From contig VYZI01000029.1 in NCBI GenBank assembly GCA_013397695.1, positions 3,687,510-3,751,509 on the forward strand: a stretch of 64,000 nt of DNA. The letters run 5' to 3'. The position numbers and the translations under genes are program-made. Source of the stretch: Centropus unirufus. Lineage: Eukaryota; Chordata; Aves; Cuculiformes; Centropidae. The notes beneath the pieces are model-generated. The model made no database searches. It was not told the DNA's origin and was given only the letters and a program-made list of their open reading frames with translations. Positions 1 through 10,500 of this stretch are shown here, in pieces. Each line of letters opens with the position of its first letter. Positions within the stretch are counted from its first letter, which is position 1.

Positions 1-87
1 CGCGGGAAGGAGAGAGCTTGGAGTGTTTCTCGGAAGCTGGAGCTGCAGCCCGCCCGCTGCCTTTTATTTCCCTTCTCCCCCTTTTCA

Positions 88-141
88 ATGGTCTGCGGCG
101 CGCGCCCCTCGAGGGGACGCTTTAGGAATGGTCATTTTTAG
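88..141 (+). promoter_or_regulatory. Upstream ORF, 17 codons (candidate)
   Basis: An ATG at 88 opens a 17-codon frame that ends with TAG at 139-141. The context has T at -3 and G at +4, so it is moderate to weak. It matters only if transcription starts upstream of 88, which is unknown. Confidence 0.25.
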
Positions 142-187
142 CAGGGAAATCTGCGGCGCGGCGGGGGACGGTAACAAATCTCGGTGA
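128..187 (+). promoter_or_regulatory. Upstream ORF, 19 codons, strong start context (candidate)
   Basis: The ATG at 128 has G at -3 and G at +4, the best Kozak context of any ATG in the leader, including the main start. The frame ends with TGA at 185-187. It overlaps the previous uORF in a different frame. If the transcript includes this region, it would be expected to engage scanning ribosomes and reduce initiation at 685. Confidence 0.3.
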
Positions 188-414
188 CCGAAAGACTCGA
201 TCGCTAAACCTCGCCCTGTCCAGCCGCCCGGCCCCCGGGAGAGCCCGGGGCGTGCGTGGGAAGGAGAAAGGAAACCCTCCCATTCGAAAATAAACTTGGG
301 AGGGAAAAAAAAAAAAAAAAGACTTTTCTTTTTGGACAGTCTAACCGCTTTATAATTACTTTTTTTTTTTTTTGCTTGTTTTGTGATAAGTTGTTTTAAA
401 AAGGATTGTCCTAC

Positions 415-429
415 ATGGTTGTTTTATAA
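415..429 (+). promoter_or_regulatory. Upstream ORF, 4 codons (candidate)
   Basis: The ATG at 415 reads four codons to TAA at 427-429. The context is T at -3 and G at +4. It is a minimal uORF in the presumed leader. Confidence 0.25.
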
Positions 430-508
430 CTGGTGGAGGAAGGAAGGATCCCTCTCAAGCGTTTCTGACGTGACAGCTTTGATTTCCGAAGAGTTAACTG
501 GTGTTTGC

Positions 509-535
509 ATGATACACCTATCGCTGGTCTGGTAG
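509..535 (+). promoter_or_regulatory. Upstream ORF, 8 codons (candidate)
   Basis: The ATG at 509 reads eight codons to TAG at 533-535. The context is T at -3 and A at +4, which is weak. Confidence 0.25.
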
Positions 536-582
536 CAGACTTTTCAGCTTTTTATTTGCTTTTTTAATTATTATTTTTTTTT

Positions 583-603
583 ATGAACTGCGGCCGGTGG
601 TGA
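583..603 (+). promoter_or_regulatory. Upstream ORF, 6 codons, nearest to the main start
   Basis: The ATG at 583 reads MNCGRW and stops at TGA 601-603, leaving 81 nt to the main ATG at 685. It shares the frame of the main ORF, so its TGA is the stop that closes the ZDHHC14 frame upstream. The start context is weak (T at -3, A at +4). The spacing is short for efficient reinitiation. Confidence 0.35.
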
Positions 604-684
604 GGGCTGGTCAGAAGAACATTTGCACCTCCATATATTGCGTATATTTTTAGTGGGGTTCTCCCCACATTTTACTCCTTCTTG

Positions 685-935
685 ATGACTCCTGGAGGTG
701 GTAGTGGGCCCATGAAAGACTGTGAGTACAGTCAGATCAGCACGCACAGCTCTTCGTCTCCCATGGAGTCTCCCCATAAGAAAAAGAAATCGGCTCCCAA
801 GAGAAAATGGGAGGTTTTTCCTGGAAGAAACAAATTCTTCTGCAATGGGAGGATCATGATGGCTCGGCAGACCGGGGTCTTCTACCTGACTCTTGTTCTC
901 ATCTTGGTCACCAGTGGACTCTTCTTTGCATTTGA
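685..935 (+). CDS. ZDHHC14: ZDHHC14 coding exon 1 (residues 1-83 and two bases of codon 84)
   Basis: This exon encodes the N-terminus of palmitoyltransferase ZDHHC14, a multipass Golgi/ER-type membrane enzyme that attaches palmitate to cysteines of substrate proteins. Recognition rests on the sequence: MKDCEYSQIS at residues 10-19, a Ser-rich stretch (19-26), a basic patch KKKK (32-35), then KWEVFPGRNKFFCNGR (41-56), the family signature shared with ZDHHC9 and ZDHHC18. Transmembrane segment 1 covers about residues 64-83. Family recall separates it from ZDHHC18, which has a long Pro/Gly-rich insert here. The start is ATG 685, not the TTG at 682. Its context is weak (T at -3, A at +4). Met10 (712) begins the conserved block and is a possible alternative start. 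The frame ends at the phase-2 donor GTAAGT at 936; reading on gives TAA at once. Very confident about the subfamily. Confidence 0.96.
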
Positions 936-941
936 GTAAGT
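936..941 (+). other. ZDHHC14: Splice donor of intron 1
   Basis: GTAAGT matches the U1 consensus at all six intronic positions. Cutting here leaves GA, which pairs with the T opening exon 2 to make Asp84 and continue into Cys-Pro-Tyr, as expected for the family. Confidence 0.95.
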
Positions 942-1522
942 GACGTTAAACTCTTCGTATCTTCCTTCTCTTCCTCTTTTCATTTCGTGTTTATGCAGGT
1001 GTCATAGAGAATGCTGACTGAATTCAGCTAACGGTGGTTTATATAATTGAAAATACGATCTGATCAGATGCTGAGGGACACGATCCTGTTTTGCCTGGCA
1101 TATACTGCGTGGAACACTGATGTCTGAGGATTAAGGTTGTAGTGCTTTTCTGCCACAGGTCTCCAGCTCTTGCTGATGTTGCGAGAGAAGCGTAAAGCAG
1201 CAGGTTAGGGATGGTCAGGAAATGATGTAGCGTCTTGTCTGTCCGTTTCCCTGCTGGGAATCAAAACTGGCAGGTGCGAAATTACCCACGCAGAACTGAA
1301 TGGGAGAAGAGCAATAGCTTTCATTACCTTATGAATTAGGTCTTCCCCCCTACACCTCTTGAGGTCCTTTAATAGCTTGTAGGTGAGAATTTCAAGTTAG
1401 TAAAAAAAAAAAAAAGCTGACAATTTTGTGTGTACCTAGCTTTCTACCACTAGGTAACAGCATTACTTTCTGTTTGTGGTGATAACTTGTGAGTTTGGTC
1501 GTAGTTCAAGCTATATTTTAGA

Positions 1523-1566
1523 GTTTTTTGAGGGTGGTTTGGGGTTTTTGGTTGTTTTTTTTTTTG
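1523..1566 (+). repeat. T/G-rich low-complexity tract
   Basis: A run of T and G only, in groups such as GGTTTGGGG and T12. It is one of many similar sense-strand T/G tracts in this gene's introns. Confidence 0.7.
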
Positions 1567-4500
1567 AGCATGCTTCTTATGTCCTCCTAGGACACTTTTC
1601 TGTGTTTCTCTGAATCTTCAGGAGGCTTTTTCACCTACACAAAATTAATACAGAGTGACAGCAAATCAATTACACTGATTTTTGCAATTACCTTGGAGTG
1701 GTTAAATTAACTATGCAAGACAATAAATAGGCATTTGATAGGAACAGTACAGTTCAACTTTTATTTACTTATTTTTGTTGAAGTACCAACCGCATAGGTA
1801 CTCACACTGCCAAAGCACTTGCTATAACAATAATAATTCTTTTTAAAGCGTTAATACTGCTTTATCTGTTTTAACCTATTATAGCTTGGTTTGTGGTTTG
1901 TGGTAAGGAAAAAAGTCCTCAAAATACACGTACACCTCATGCTGTTTTCTTGAATAGGAACTAGTAAGTAAGCTTCAGCACAGCCTCCAGAAATTCTGTT
2001 CGTTTTGCTAAGTGATACAGTTGAACAACAAAGGTCGTGCATCACTTGACATCTTCAAGGAAGAAAATAGCGGCTTTAACAAACCCTGAGTTGTACCAGT
2101 TAAATGTAGACCATATTAACATACTAGTGGCAGTAAGGAAGGTAAAAATGCTCAGCAGACGACCGGTGATTAAATATATATCTGAGCTCAGCAGAGGAAT
2201 TGTTAGTGGACTCCAGATTACTTTAGAGGGATTTATTAATTGTAAAGCTTATGCAGACATTGTGAAGCTGTGTGAACATCCTTCGAGTGGCTGAAATAAC
2301 ACAGTCAATGATGGTATCCATGTACTGCAAGTGTGTTTACTTTCCTGGTGTTAAAGAGGCATTAAAGGTGTAACCTGATAGTATTGCATCATTACTGGGT
2401 GCTACTCCATTCTGTTTGCCATGATTAGGCCTGGCTTTAGAAGGCTTTTCTGTGTAGGCTGACACTTGCACCCGAGTTGCAGCCTCATCGTCTTCAGCAG
2501 AGCCTCTGAAGGCAAGCAGTGGACTTCCCACAAATACCAGAATGTAAATGTAGGATCAAAACTGTAATGTTTTATAATCGCAATTGTAAAATTTATTTAT
2601 TAAGCCACTATTAACAGCTTATTTGTGTTTTAACCCTTTGATTCTTCAGACATAAATATCTCTGGAGCTGCATGATTCAGAGCCTGCTAAAGTAGGATGA
2701 GCTGTTAGCTGTTCATCACCTTCTGATTTCATTACCACTTATGTGCTCTGCCAGGGTTGAACTCTAGAACTTCTATTATGTCTTTGAGCTTATTTGCAGT
2801 GTAACCATCTGTGATGGACAACATTTTTAGCCAAGCTACAGCATTTTGATATGTAACATGTGCTTAAAGTCTGCAAGCGGAGAAAAAAAATCTTTGGATT
2901 TATATAACTGTATAAATTCTGTGTGTGTGTCCATGTCCTGGTATTGAGTCATTCTTGTATGACTTACACTCTTCTTTTAAGGAAAATCAAAATAGACTCT
3001 GACAATATTTCATTTTTAGAGTAATAAGGTAGGTTTTTGTCTTTAAAAAATACTTGCACTGGAAAAATATTACTCAACTTCTGTTGTCTAATTAAAAAAC
3101 AAACCTTAAGACTATGAGAATGGTGTATAACATGTTTGTGAGGTTTGAACTGCAGAAGGTTGTTAATGTAACAAAGAGGAGTCTTTGATTAAACAGTGTT
3201 ACTTTGAAGAAGTTTCTAATTGCAGCTCTTTCTATTAGTCTGTGCTCACTATTGATCAGTTGGTAACATCTTGAGTTGTGAGTGTCGATTCTGTTATTTG
3301 GCCGATTTGGTTGTGATGCTCCTCATTAACCATTCATTTACAGAATAGGACAGAAATGTGTCTGTCCCTTGTGTACAGGTGGGACAGAGGCTGTGTGCCT
3401 TGAGTATCAGAAATGTAAAGTCAAACTGTCATTGAAGGGGAAGATAGACTCTGTTCTTGGAATCGTTTAGTCTTTCTGCTGCAGTTGAAACAAATTATTT
3501 TGTTCTCTTCGGTTTTAGAAACTGGAATATAGGTACTTGTGTTCCAAGTCATGCCTTAGTTGCAGGCAGTGAAGAGGGGGGAGTAGGAGAGAAATGGATT
3601 TCCAGCTAATTCCTGGGAAAGCATCATTTTAACATAAAGACTTGTCCTTTATCCTTTTAGCTTCACTTGTTCCTCTAACACGATTTCACCCCCTCTTCCT
3701 TTTATTTTACACCCATTCATCCACAGCTGAATCTCACGTGCTTTGAAATCCTCTCCAAGGCAGAAATATTTTTCTGTGAATGATCAAATCTTAACTCTCC
3801 AAAAGCAAACATATGTCATACATCTTGGCCTGTATAGCTTTTGACAATGAACCACACCTTTGTAATATTCGTTCCTTCATATTTATGCTTCTGTGTGTTT
3901 TCCTGCCTACTTTTTCCAGCTCCTAATTCCAGCTAGTTTTATTCCTTTCTCTCTGACTTCCAGCTCTCGTGTACTCCAAGTACAAAGCCACTTCTTCCTT
4001 TTACCGTATCACTGTTCTTTCTCATTTTCAAAGAGGTAAGCTACAATTTGCTTAAAAGAAAAACAACAAACCATAAGCTTTCAAGCAGGTGAAGTATTTG
4101 TAATTCCTGCTTCCCTCCCTTTCTGAAGGAAGAGAACACAAACAGCAAGCAGTTGTATTTCTGTAACTTGTCTATTAAATGTAATGTGAATTACTGCAAG
4201 CACTTTTGGTCCCAAGAGGGATGCTGTGCCTGAGGTGTTCTTAAAAATGACTCCTATTCTAAAATCTTCAAGATGAAGCATCACAAATTAATTAATCTGT
4301 TAAACTTGGGTATGTTGTTTTGTCTTGGAAATGCATTTCCTAACTCTATCCTTGTGATATGGAGTTGATTTTCCTTGCAAATTTGACTGTTTTGAACTTC
4401 CTTTATTACCTTTGCTTTTTTGATATATAGATATATATAAACTCTTCAGTGCTTGTGTAAAAGTAGCCGCACGAAAAGCTTGGAAAACAAATTCCTACCC

Positions 4501-6708
4501 TAGAGCGAAGACAGCATCTGTAACTGAAGGGCGGATCTCACTGCTCTACTGAGCCAGTTCAACCGCTGGATTTACATATGTGTGAAGTCTTCTCTTGGTG
4601 CAGTAAAGAGAAGCAAAACTAAGACACTTCATAGTTACTGCTTTTTTTCAGCTGGGTATAGACACTCAGTAGGGAAAAATACCCTTTATGCCTATGGTCA
4701 TTTGGGGGTCCTGTTTTTGTCAGTTACAGGGAAGCAAAATGGTGCCTGAATGTTTAACGGAGTAGGACATTGTGGTGTTAAATGGCAAGTCTTGTATGGA
4801 TGCACAAGCTTCACGAGTCCCCGAGTGGGGGTAGAGCAGTGTAGCTGCTTTGCTGCTGCGAGTTAACACTGCCCCAGTCTGCCAGCTCCCTCCCTTTCCT
4901 TCTTGGATGTTGGTGTGTAGGTAGGAGGAGGGAACGTGTCTGCGTCTTGAGCTGCTTCGGTTCACGGAGGCAAATAAAACTTGTAAAAGCTGGATTGAAG
5001 ATGTCAAGTGAACCGAATTGACTTGGGCACAGTCATGTTCTCTTCTATAAACTGGGTTGCAGGGTGAGCAGTTCTGGATGGAGGCTGGGGCAGATGGTAG
5101 GATGCTGGAAGGGCTGAAGCCATGTAGCTCTTTTCTCTGTTCGAGTGAGTCAGAGCCCTATCCTTTCTGATTCAGTTTGACACTTGCACCTATTCAACAA
5201 ACTGGTGCAAAGAAAAAAAAACCTTGATTTTTGTGACCATTTGTGTAATTACATTGTCTTTTAAACGATGGATGTTGGAAAATTCTTTAAGCTGAGGCAG
5301 TTTATATGCATATGTGTGTACAAATCATGCTTTCTGTCTGCTCTTGGAGTTGCTGGCAGCCTGCTCCATGCCTCCTACTTTGAAAAGCATTGTGGCTGGA
5401 GGACATGCACGAGTGACGCTTTCTGGCACTGTGTAGGTTGTTTGGTATTGAGCTCCGAAGGCACGTGAGCGCTATGGCAAAGCGGTGTAACTTCCTGCTC
5501 ACTGTGACAAACCTCTGTCCGTAAAACCTGAGGTCGCAGCAAGGTGAGCATTTTCCCTGTGAGTTTGAGGTTGTGTTCAAGTAGGTGGAATATTAATCTG
5601 ATAGTCTCCTTTATCTCTCTTCCTCTGCACTTAAGATGAGTAGGTTACTTGTGTCTTTTGATGACCATGTCCTTAAAATAGCAGTTCCTTTGAAGGGATT
5701 GCCACCAGTCTTACTTCAGCTGCTCAAGGCTATAAACTTGTAGCCTTTACTGCTACAAGTCTCTAGCTGAAGATGTCAAAATGGATTTTAAAGTAAAAAT
5801 AACGACGTATAAACTAAAATTATTATTTGGCAGAGAACTGCATCCCCTTGTACATGGAAGGCAGTAGCTGCCTAGCAGAGCATAGCGGTGTAGCCAAATG
5901 CAGTAATAAGTAGGTGTTTTTTTCCCAAATTTTATTTTTCTTAAAAAATCTGTCATTAAAATTAAACCAGAGCAATATTTCTGTTTCTCATTTTGCCATA
6001 TTAGAGATCTCTGACAACTTAGGGAAAAAGACATAGAAGACAGTAAGTCTAAGAGCTTGGATTTACTTTTTGTACTTCGTTTATCTATATTATAGGTATA
6101 CCAAATAATCCAGCAATTTCCTTAGGGATTTTTTTTTAATTCTTTGCACTTAAATTACCCTGAAAATGTTAGCTCTCAGAATCAAATATTTTTCCAGGTA
6201 TAAAAAAAAAGATGATAATATTTTGTTTTCTTGACAAGGGACTTTCCTTTCCTTGATTGCAAAAAAAGTTTACTTAGCTTATCTGTTCTAAGTTTCCCAG
6301 TGGTTTGTGCAAGTCTGTCTGCTGAAGTTTCTCCCTGCCCAAAAGGGAGGGGTTTTTCACCACCCTGTCTTAAAGTAGCACTTTGATACATCAGTTTAAA
6401 GTGTAAAAGGTGTTTTGAATTAATTCTAAGACACAAATTGAAATCCTTTCATCCAGAAATGTACTAATAACATTTGATATTAGGTCGCACACCTCTACTT
6501 TTCAAAGCTAGGTCAATTTATGTGGAAAGGGACAATGATTAAATGCTTCAATTTCAGAGTAAAATTCTGTGAGGATAACAGAAGGATAACCTCTCTTGAT
6601 TTTGAAAGTCAAACCTTCTTTATTTCCCGTGGAACTGGAGAGGATTTTATGGTTTTGTAACACTAATTCCTTTTCCAAACAATAGTGAAATGTTAAATTT
6701 TTTTTCAG

Positions 6709-6738
6709 TGTGGTTGGTTTTGTTGTTTGTTTTTTTTT
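6709..6738 (+). repeat. T/G-rich low-complexity tract
   Basis: The tract consists of GT, GGTT and TTGTTTG steps ending in T9, with no A or C in its core. Confidence 0.65.
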
Positions 6739-9027
6739 AATTCAGCTTACTTGGTGGCCTTTATATACTCTTCCTTGGAGAAGACTAGTTTTGAACGTAG
6801 TTTTTGCCCTTTAATTTCTTTTCTCATCTGTAGTTCTACATATATAATATAAAAATTCCCTGGAAATGGAGAGTATAATGGTGTAAGAAGTGATATCAGC
6901 TTCATAAGTACCTTGCGCTCTCAGGACCTTGAGGAAATCACTGTGTGGCTTTGGAGCATCAATATGCGTGCATCTTCAGAGTGAAATGTGAATGTTTGTG
7001 ACCACAAACCTGGTGTCACCCTGCCCTCTTGGAGAAAGGGGGGTGATTCCAGTGCAGCCTGGTGGGGTGCGGTTTGCTGTGCTCATCATAGCTCAGTGTG
7101 CTTGTTGGAGCTAGGTGTAAATTCTCATCTGGGATGTTTGGTACCCCTTCCAGAGTGAAAAAGAGGATATTTCAGCAGTTTGGTTATTCCTACCTGTTTA
7201 AATGTCTTTGAATATTGACAAATGTCAATGAACAGTACTTCTGTACATCTCCAGCCTCCTGAATGTGAGGTTAGGCTTAAGATTTTGTGACAATTGTTGG
7301 GTAAAACATTACTTTATCACTCAGAAGTTTGAGGTTTCTGTTGTTGGTACAGTCTGCGTGGTATGCCTGGCTTACTTTGCCCTTCTCCAAGTAGGTGCTG
7401 TTCCCCTCTATATTAATGGCTGCGTGCTAAAGGCACTCGGCCTTTATCTTGTAGATTAAATGTATCTTCTCTCTATGGGGGGAGTGGTGTTAAATAGATT
7501 TACAGTATTAAAAAAAATAATTGCTGTTAGTTCCTGGAAGCTGACATTGCCATGTGATTTTCTTTGGAACTGTCCTTACCTCAACCCCGTGGAAATTTTT
7601 ATACCTTATTTGAAGGAAAGGTGGATATTTTTCAGATGTTTTCTCAGGAACCATGCTACGTGTTTAGGTTCATGTGAAGTATTCTTTTTGCTTATGTTAA
7701 AATTTGGACTAATGATTCAGAAAATCCCACTGTTGAGACATGACTTGTTTTCTGTCATAGCTGTGTTGCATTATTATTTTGTAAATAACATTTTGTACCA
7801 AACAAATATATCAGTGGTTAGATACTCACTGGATGACTGAGAAATTAGCTTCCTTGAAAATGAGAAAATATTACTCTATGCAGAACTGGAACTAAACTTC
7901 TGCAGGAGGAGAGTGGACCGAAAAAAATATTTCATTAAAAATATTTGGACTTCGTTGCAGATTTGGTAGAAACGGAAATGCTGAAATTTGAACTGGACAT
8001 AAAAAATAGAAATTACCTTTTAACAGATAAGTTATACCTTCTATGTGGTTTAAACCAACATTAAAACAAAGCCATTTTTACTGCCTTTTTAATGGAAAGG
8101 ATCTCCATTCTAGTGTAGCCTTAAACTATTAGTTGTAACATTCAAATGGGTACCAATTAATGAGAAAGTGAAGATGACTGCAGAAGAGGAGAAAGCTGAG
8201 AATAATTTTAGCTGTCTAAGCTACATGGTTGTTACAAAAAAGCCCAGTCAATGTCATCCCTGTCCCCCCCCTTAAAATACAGGGACACTTTGAAAAAAAT
8301 GCTCAAAAAGTTTTACCAACATTACCTGTGAAATTTTGTAATCCTGACTGATGATACTTCTCAGTAAGGCAGTAGTAGCTGGTGACAGCTTAAATTCCAG
8401 GCTGCCAGTCAAGGTTTGTATCTGTCAATGCTGCTCCTCTTCCATTTGGCAAGGCTGATGGAAAAGGGGAAGATCTCCTGGAGGCAGCTGGAACTACCAA
8501 AGTTTATTAAACTTCATTTAATTATAACCCTCTTTTTTTTTTTTTCAGAACTTAATAAGAAAAGCTGTAAAGTGGCTAAACTATTTTATTAACTAATGGA
8601 CCGAAATCAAGATGAAGTTTATGCTTAATAGCCAAAAATAAAATTTTGTTCATATTTATGACTTTGCAGAAGTATTAAAGCATATTTATATGCTATAAAA
8701 TGTACTTTGAGAAGGAAGGTGAAGTGTGTTGGATTTTTTGTGTAACACCTCTTCTGCCTCTTACACTGTTACACATTTTCATATTTGAGCACCTGTTGGT
8801 GCTGCCGTTACTAGGCAAAGGGGGCTTTAGAGCTGCGAGGCCCAGCCTTGGGCTTTCTGCAGTGTGAATTAGTGGAGATCTTTCCCTGCAAACTGCGTTG
8901 CAGGACTTTAACCACGCCGTTGAAAGTGTTCTGTAGTGCTGTCTGATTATAATCAGCTTCTGTATCCCTGATGCCTTCCTTTTCATTGGAGTCCATAGCG
9001 GTTTTATTTGCCTTTTTGTGGGATGGT

Positions 9028-9068
9028 GGCTAATGAGGTCTTACATAATGAGCTTGGCTAATGAGATC
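9028..9068 (+). repeat. Tandem TAATGAG motif cluster
   Basis: GGCTAATGAGGTC (9028-9040) and GGCTAATGAGATC (9056-9068) are near-identical 13-mers. A third TAATGAG lies between them (9046-9052). TAAT is the homeodomain core, so a homotypic regulatory cluster is possible, but it may simply be a decayed tandem repeat. Confidence 0.5.
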
Positions 9069-10111
9069 ACAGCTGGTTTTGTTTTATGTTTTTCCACTCC
9101 TGCCATCCCCATAAGTTGCTTACTGCAATAAATATCGGTGGTGTGCATTTATTGTAGTGAATATGCGGCTTCTTCTTTAAATTGTACCCTTATTTAAAAA
9201 AACTAAAATGACAAAGCCAGAGATTGAATAGAATTCAATTAAATTGAAGATGAGAATCTGAACTCAGAAGTTCAGATGTTCATAAAATCTGCAGTTTGTG
9301 GATTTCATGCTGTAATTGAAGTGCAAGCTAGCACTTGCATTTGTACGAAATAAATTTGTGGGTCTGTTTCTTAAACCTGTGATCAATATATATTAGTTCT
9401 GAGGAGCAAGGAACAGATATACTAGAATTTGTTATTATATTACCATAAACGCTCAGTATACTACTAGAAGTTATGATGTAGATTGAGCAACATTGGCAAG
9501 GATTGGAAGCTTTTTTTCCCCCTCCTAGCACAAGGAGTACCATTACAAAACAATTTAGTGTACTCTCCCTTTTGAGCTGTCTAGATATCAGGAAATTGCA
9601 GTCCTGGTCTTGTATGTTCAGTACACTCAGTAGATGTCCCACTGGTTACAAATGCCATTTTTCAGGGTAAAAGCAAGCATCAGACCAGTCTGTACTTAAA
9701 TTCTGCTGGCATGATTCTGTGGGTTTTCACGGCACAGCTATCTATTCATCTTTCTTAGCAAATACTGTTTTATTGGCAAAAGGGGCTTTCTACTGTTGCA
9801 TTAGAAAGTGGAAGAGTTATAATTTTTCCTGATTTGAAACTACATAAAGCAGTTAAAAGCACTAAGAAAAGTAAAAGCTAGAGTGGTGATTACTTCTCTT
9901 TCATCAGAATTGCAACTCTATAATAAACTTACTTCTTCAAGGCTGCAACTCATTGCTTCCATGTAACATAAAAATACAACTTTTAAGACACTTTTATCAT
10001 TCAATATGAACACTTTCCAGGGCTGGACGGGCATCCAGTAGGGAATACAGTCAGGTAAACTTTGTCATTAGTCTGAGTAGACTGGTACCTGAGATGTGTT
10101 GTATGGTGTCA

Positions 10112-10500
10112 CTGGGCACTCTTCTCAGTGGTGCCCAATGACAGGATAAGAGGCAATAGACATAAAATGAAGTACTGTTTAAACATAAGGAAAAGGTTTC
10201 TTTTGGCTGTTTTGGCTTCTTTTTTGTGGGGTTGGGGATGGGGCAGCAGTGTTTGGATTTTGTTTGCTTTGTTTTTTTCTTTTGTTGAGGTTTTTTTTTT
10301 TGGTTTGTTGTTGAGGGTTTTTTTGTGGTTTTTTTTTTTCTTGTTTTTTTTTTTTTTGTTGGCAGGTTTTGCTGTGAGGATGACCAAACACTGGCACAGG
10401 TTGCCCAGAGAGGCTGTGCATGTACTAGAAACCACCCAGACACAGGCCTAGGCAGACTCCTCTAGCCGACCCTGCTTTGAGCTGGGGGGGTTGGACTCAG
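10112..10500 (+). mobile_element. CR1 LINE 3'-end fragment, + strand, interrupted
   Basis: The left arm (10112-about 10200) reads like the CR1 3' region: CTCTTCTCAGTGGTGCCCAA, then ACAGGATAAGAGGCAATAG and AAACATAAGGAAAAGG. The right arm (about 10371-10500) resumes with TGAGGATGACCAAACACTGG and GCACAGGTTGCCCAGAGAGG, ending near a G-run and TTGGACT. In the CR1 family these two arms are almost adjacent, so the roughly 165 nt T/G-rich stretch between them is extra. The copy is 5'-truncated as usual, lacks the terminal 8-bp repeats, and has no intact ORF. Identification comes from family recall, not a search. Confidence 0.85.
10201..10370 (+). repeat. T/G-rich insert inside the CR1 copy
   Basis: This stretch is dominated by T runs and TTTG/GGTT steps, with three GGGG runs at 10228-10231, 10234-10237 and 10240-10243. 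It divides the CR1 3' region at one point. On the opposite strand it translates into meaningless Lys-rich frames. It could be an expanded microsatellite or the A-rich tail of an antisense insertion; no body of such an element is visible. Confidence 0.7.

Larger units (their letters stand above)
1..300. promoter_or_regulatory. ZDHHC14: CpG island tail at the ZDHHC14 5' end
   Basis: The first 300 bases are GC-rich and dense in CpG. Counting by hand gives about 28 CpG dinucleotides, against about 7 in the next 300 bases. The stretch includes the palindrome CCCCTCGAGGGG (108-119 region) and GCGGCGCGCG-type runs. CpG islands of this kind usually mark vertebrate promoters and first exons, and the initiator codon of ZDHHC14 lies at 685. 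The window cuts the island on its left side, so the transcription start may be here or further upstream; no TATA box stands out in this part. Whether this DNA is promoter or transcribed leader cannot be decided from sequence alone. Confidence 0.7.
301..684 (+). other. ZDHHC14: Probable 5' UTR of ZDHHC14 exon 1
   Basis: This AT-rich stretch separates the CpG-rich block from the start codon at 685. It is presumed to be untranslated leader because no intron boundary is evident between it and the coding exon. It has an A16 run (305-320), a T14 run (360-373) and a TTATAATT motif between them (about 350), which could instead mark a core promoter. An in-frame TGA at 601-603 precedes the start codon, with no in-frame ATG between them, so the coding sequence cannot extend upstream. 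Short ORFs begin at 415, 509 and 583. Confidence 0.55.
942..10111. other. Intron 1 segment: unique AT-rich DNA
   Basis: No gene or recognisable transposon is seen in these 9.2 kb. Notable small elements are T/G-rich tracts (1523-1566, 6709-6738), a T13-CAG acceptor-like sequence (8533-8548), a repeated TAATGAG cluster (9028-9068) and a 15-bp palindrome TTCAATT-A-AATTGAA (9234-9248). The open frames are short or lack any recognisable domain. Confidence 0.6.

Noticed and set aside
682..684. TTG directly before the ZDHHC14 ATG as a start
   Set aside because: TTG is not a normal vertebrate initiator, and the ATG at 685 follows at once.
7460..7840. 126-codon + frame with NCPYLNPVE, reminiscent of the DDE transposase motif PDLNPIE
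   Set aside because: Only one short motif fits; the spacing residues, the other acidic residues, terminal inverted repeats and a TA target are not seen, and the rest reads like translated AT-rich intron.
8533..8548. T13-CAG acceptor-like sequence that might open a cryptic exon
   Set aside because: The downstream sequence lacks a good donor and has stops in all frames soon after; pyrimidine-CAG strings are common in introns.
10051..10451. Lys-rich minus-strand and Phe-rich plus-strand frames of 80-130 codons
   Set aside because: They are translations of the T/G-rich insert inside the CR1 fragment.
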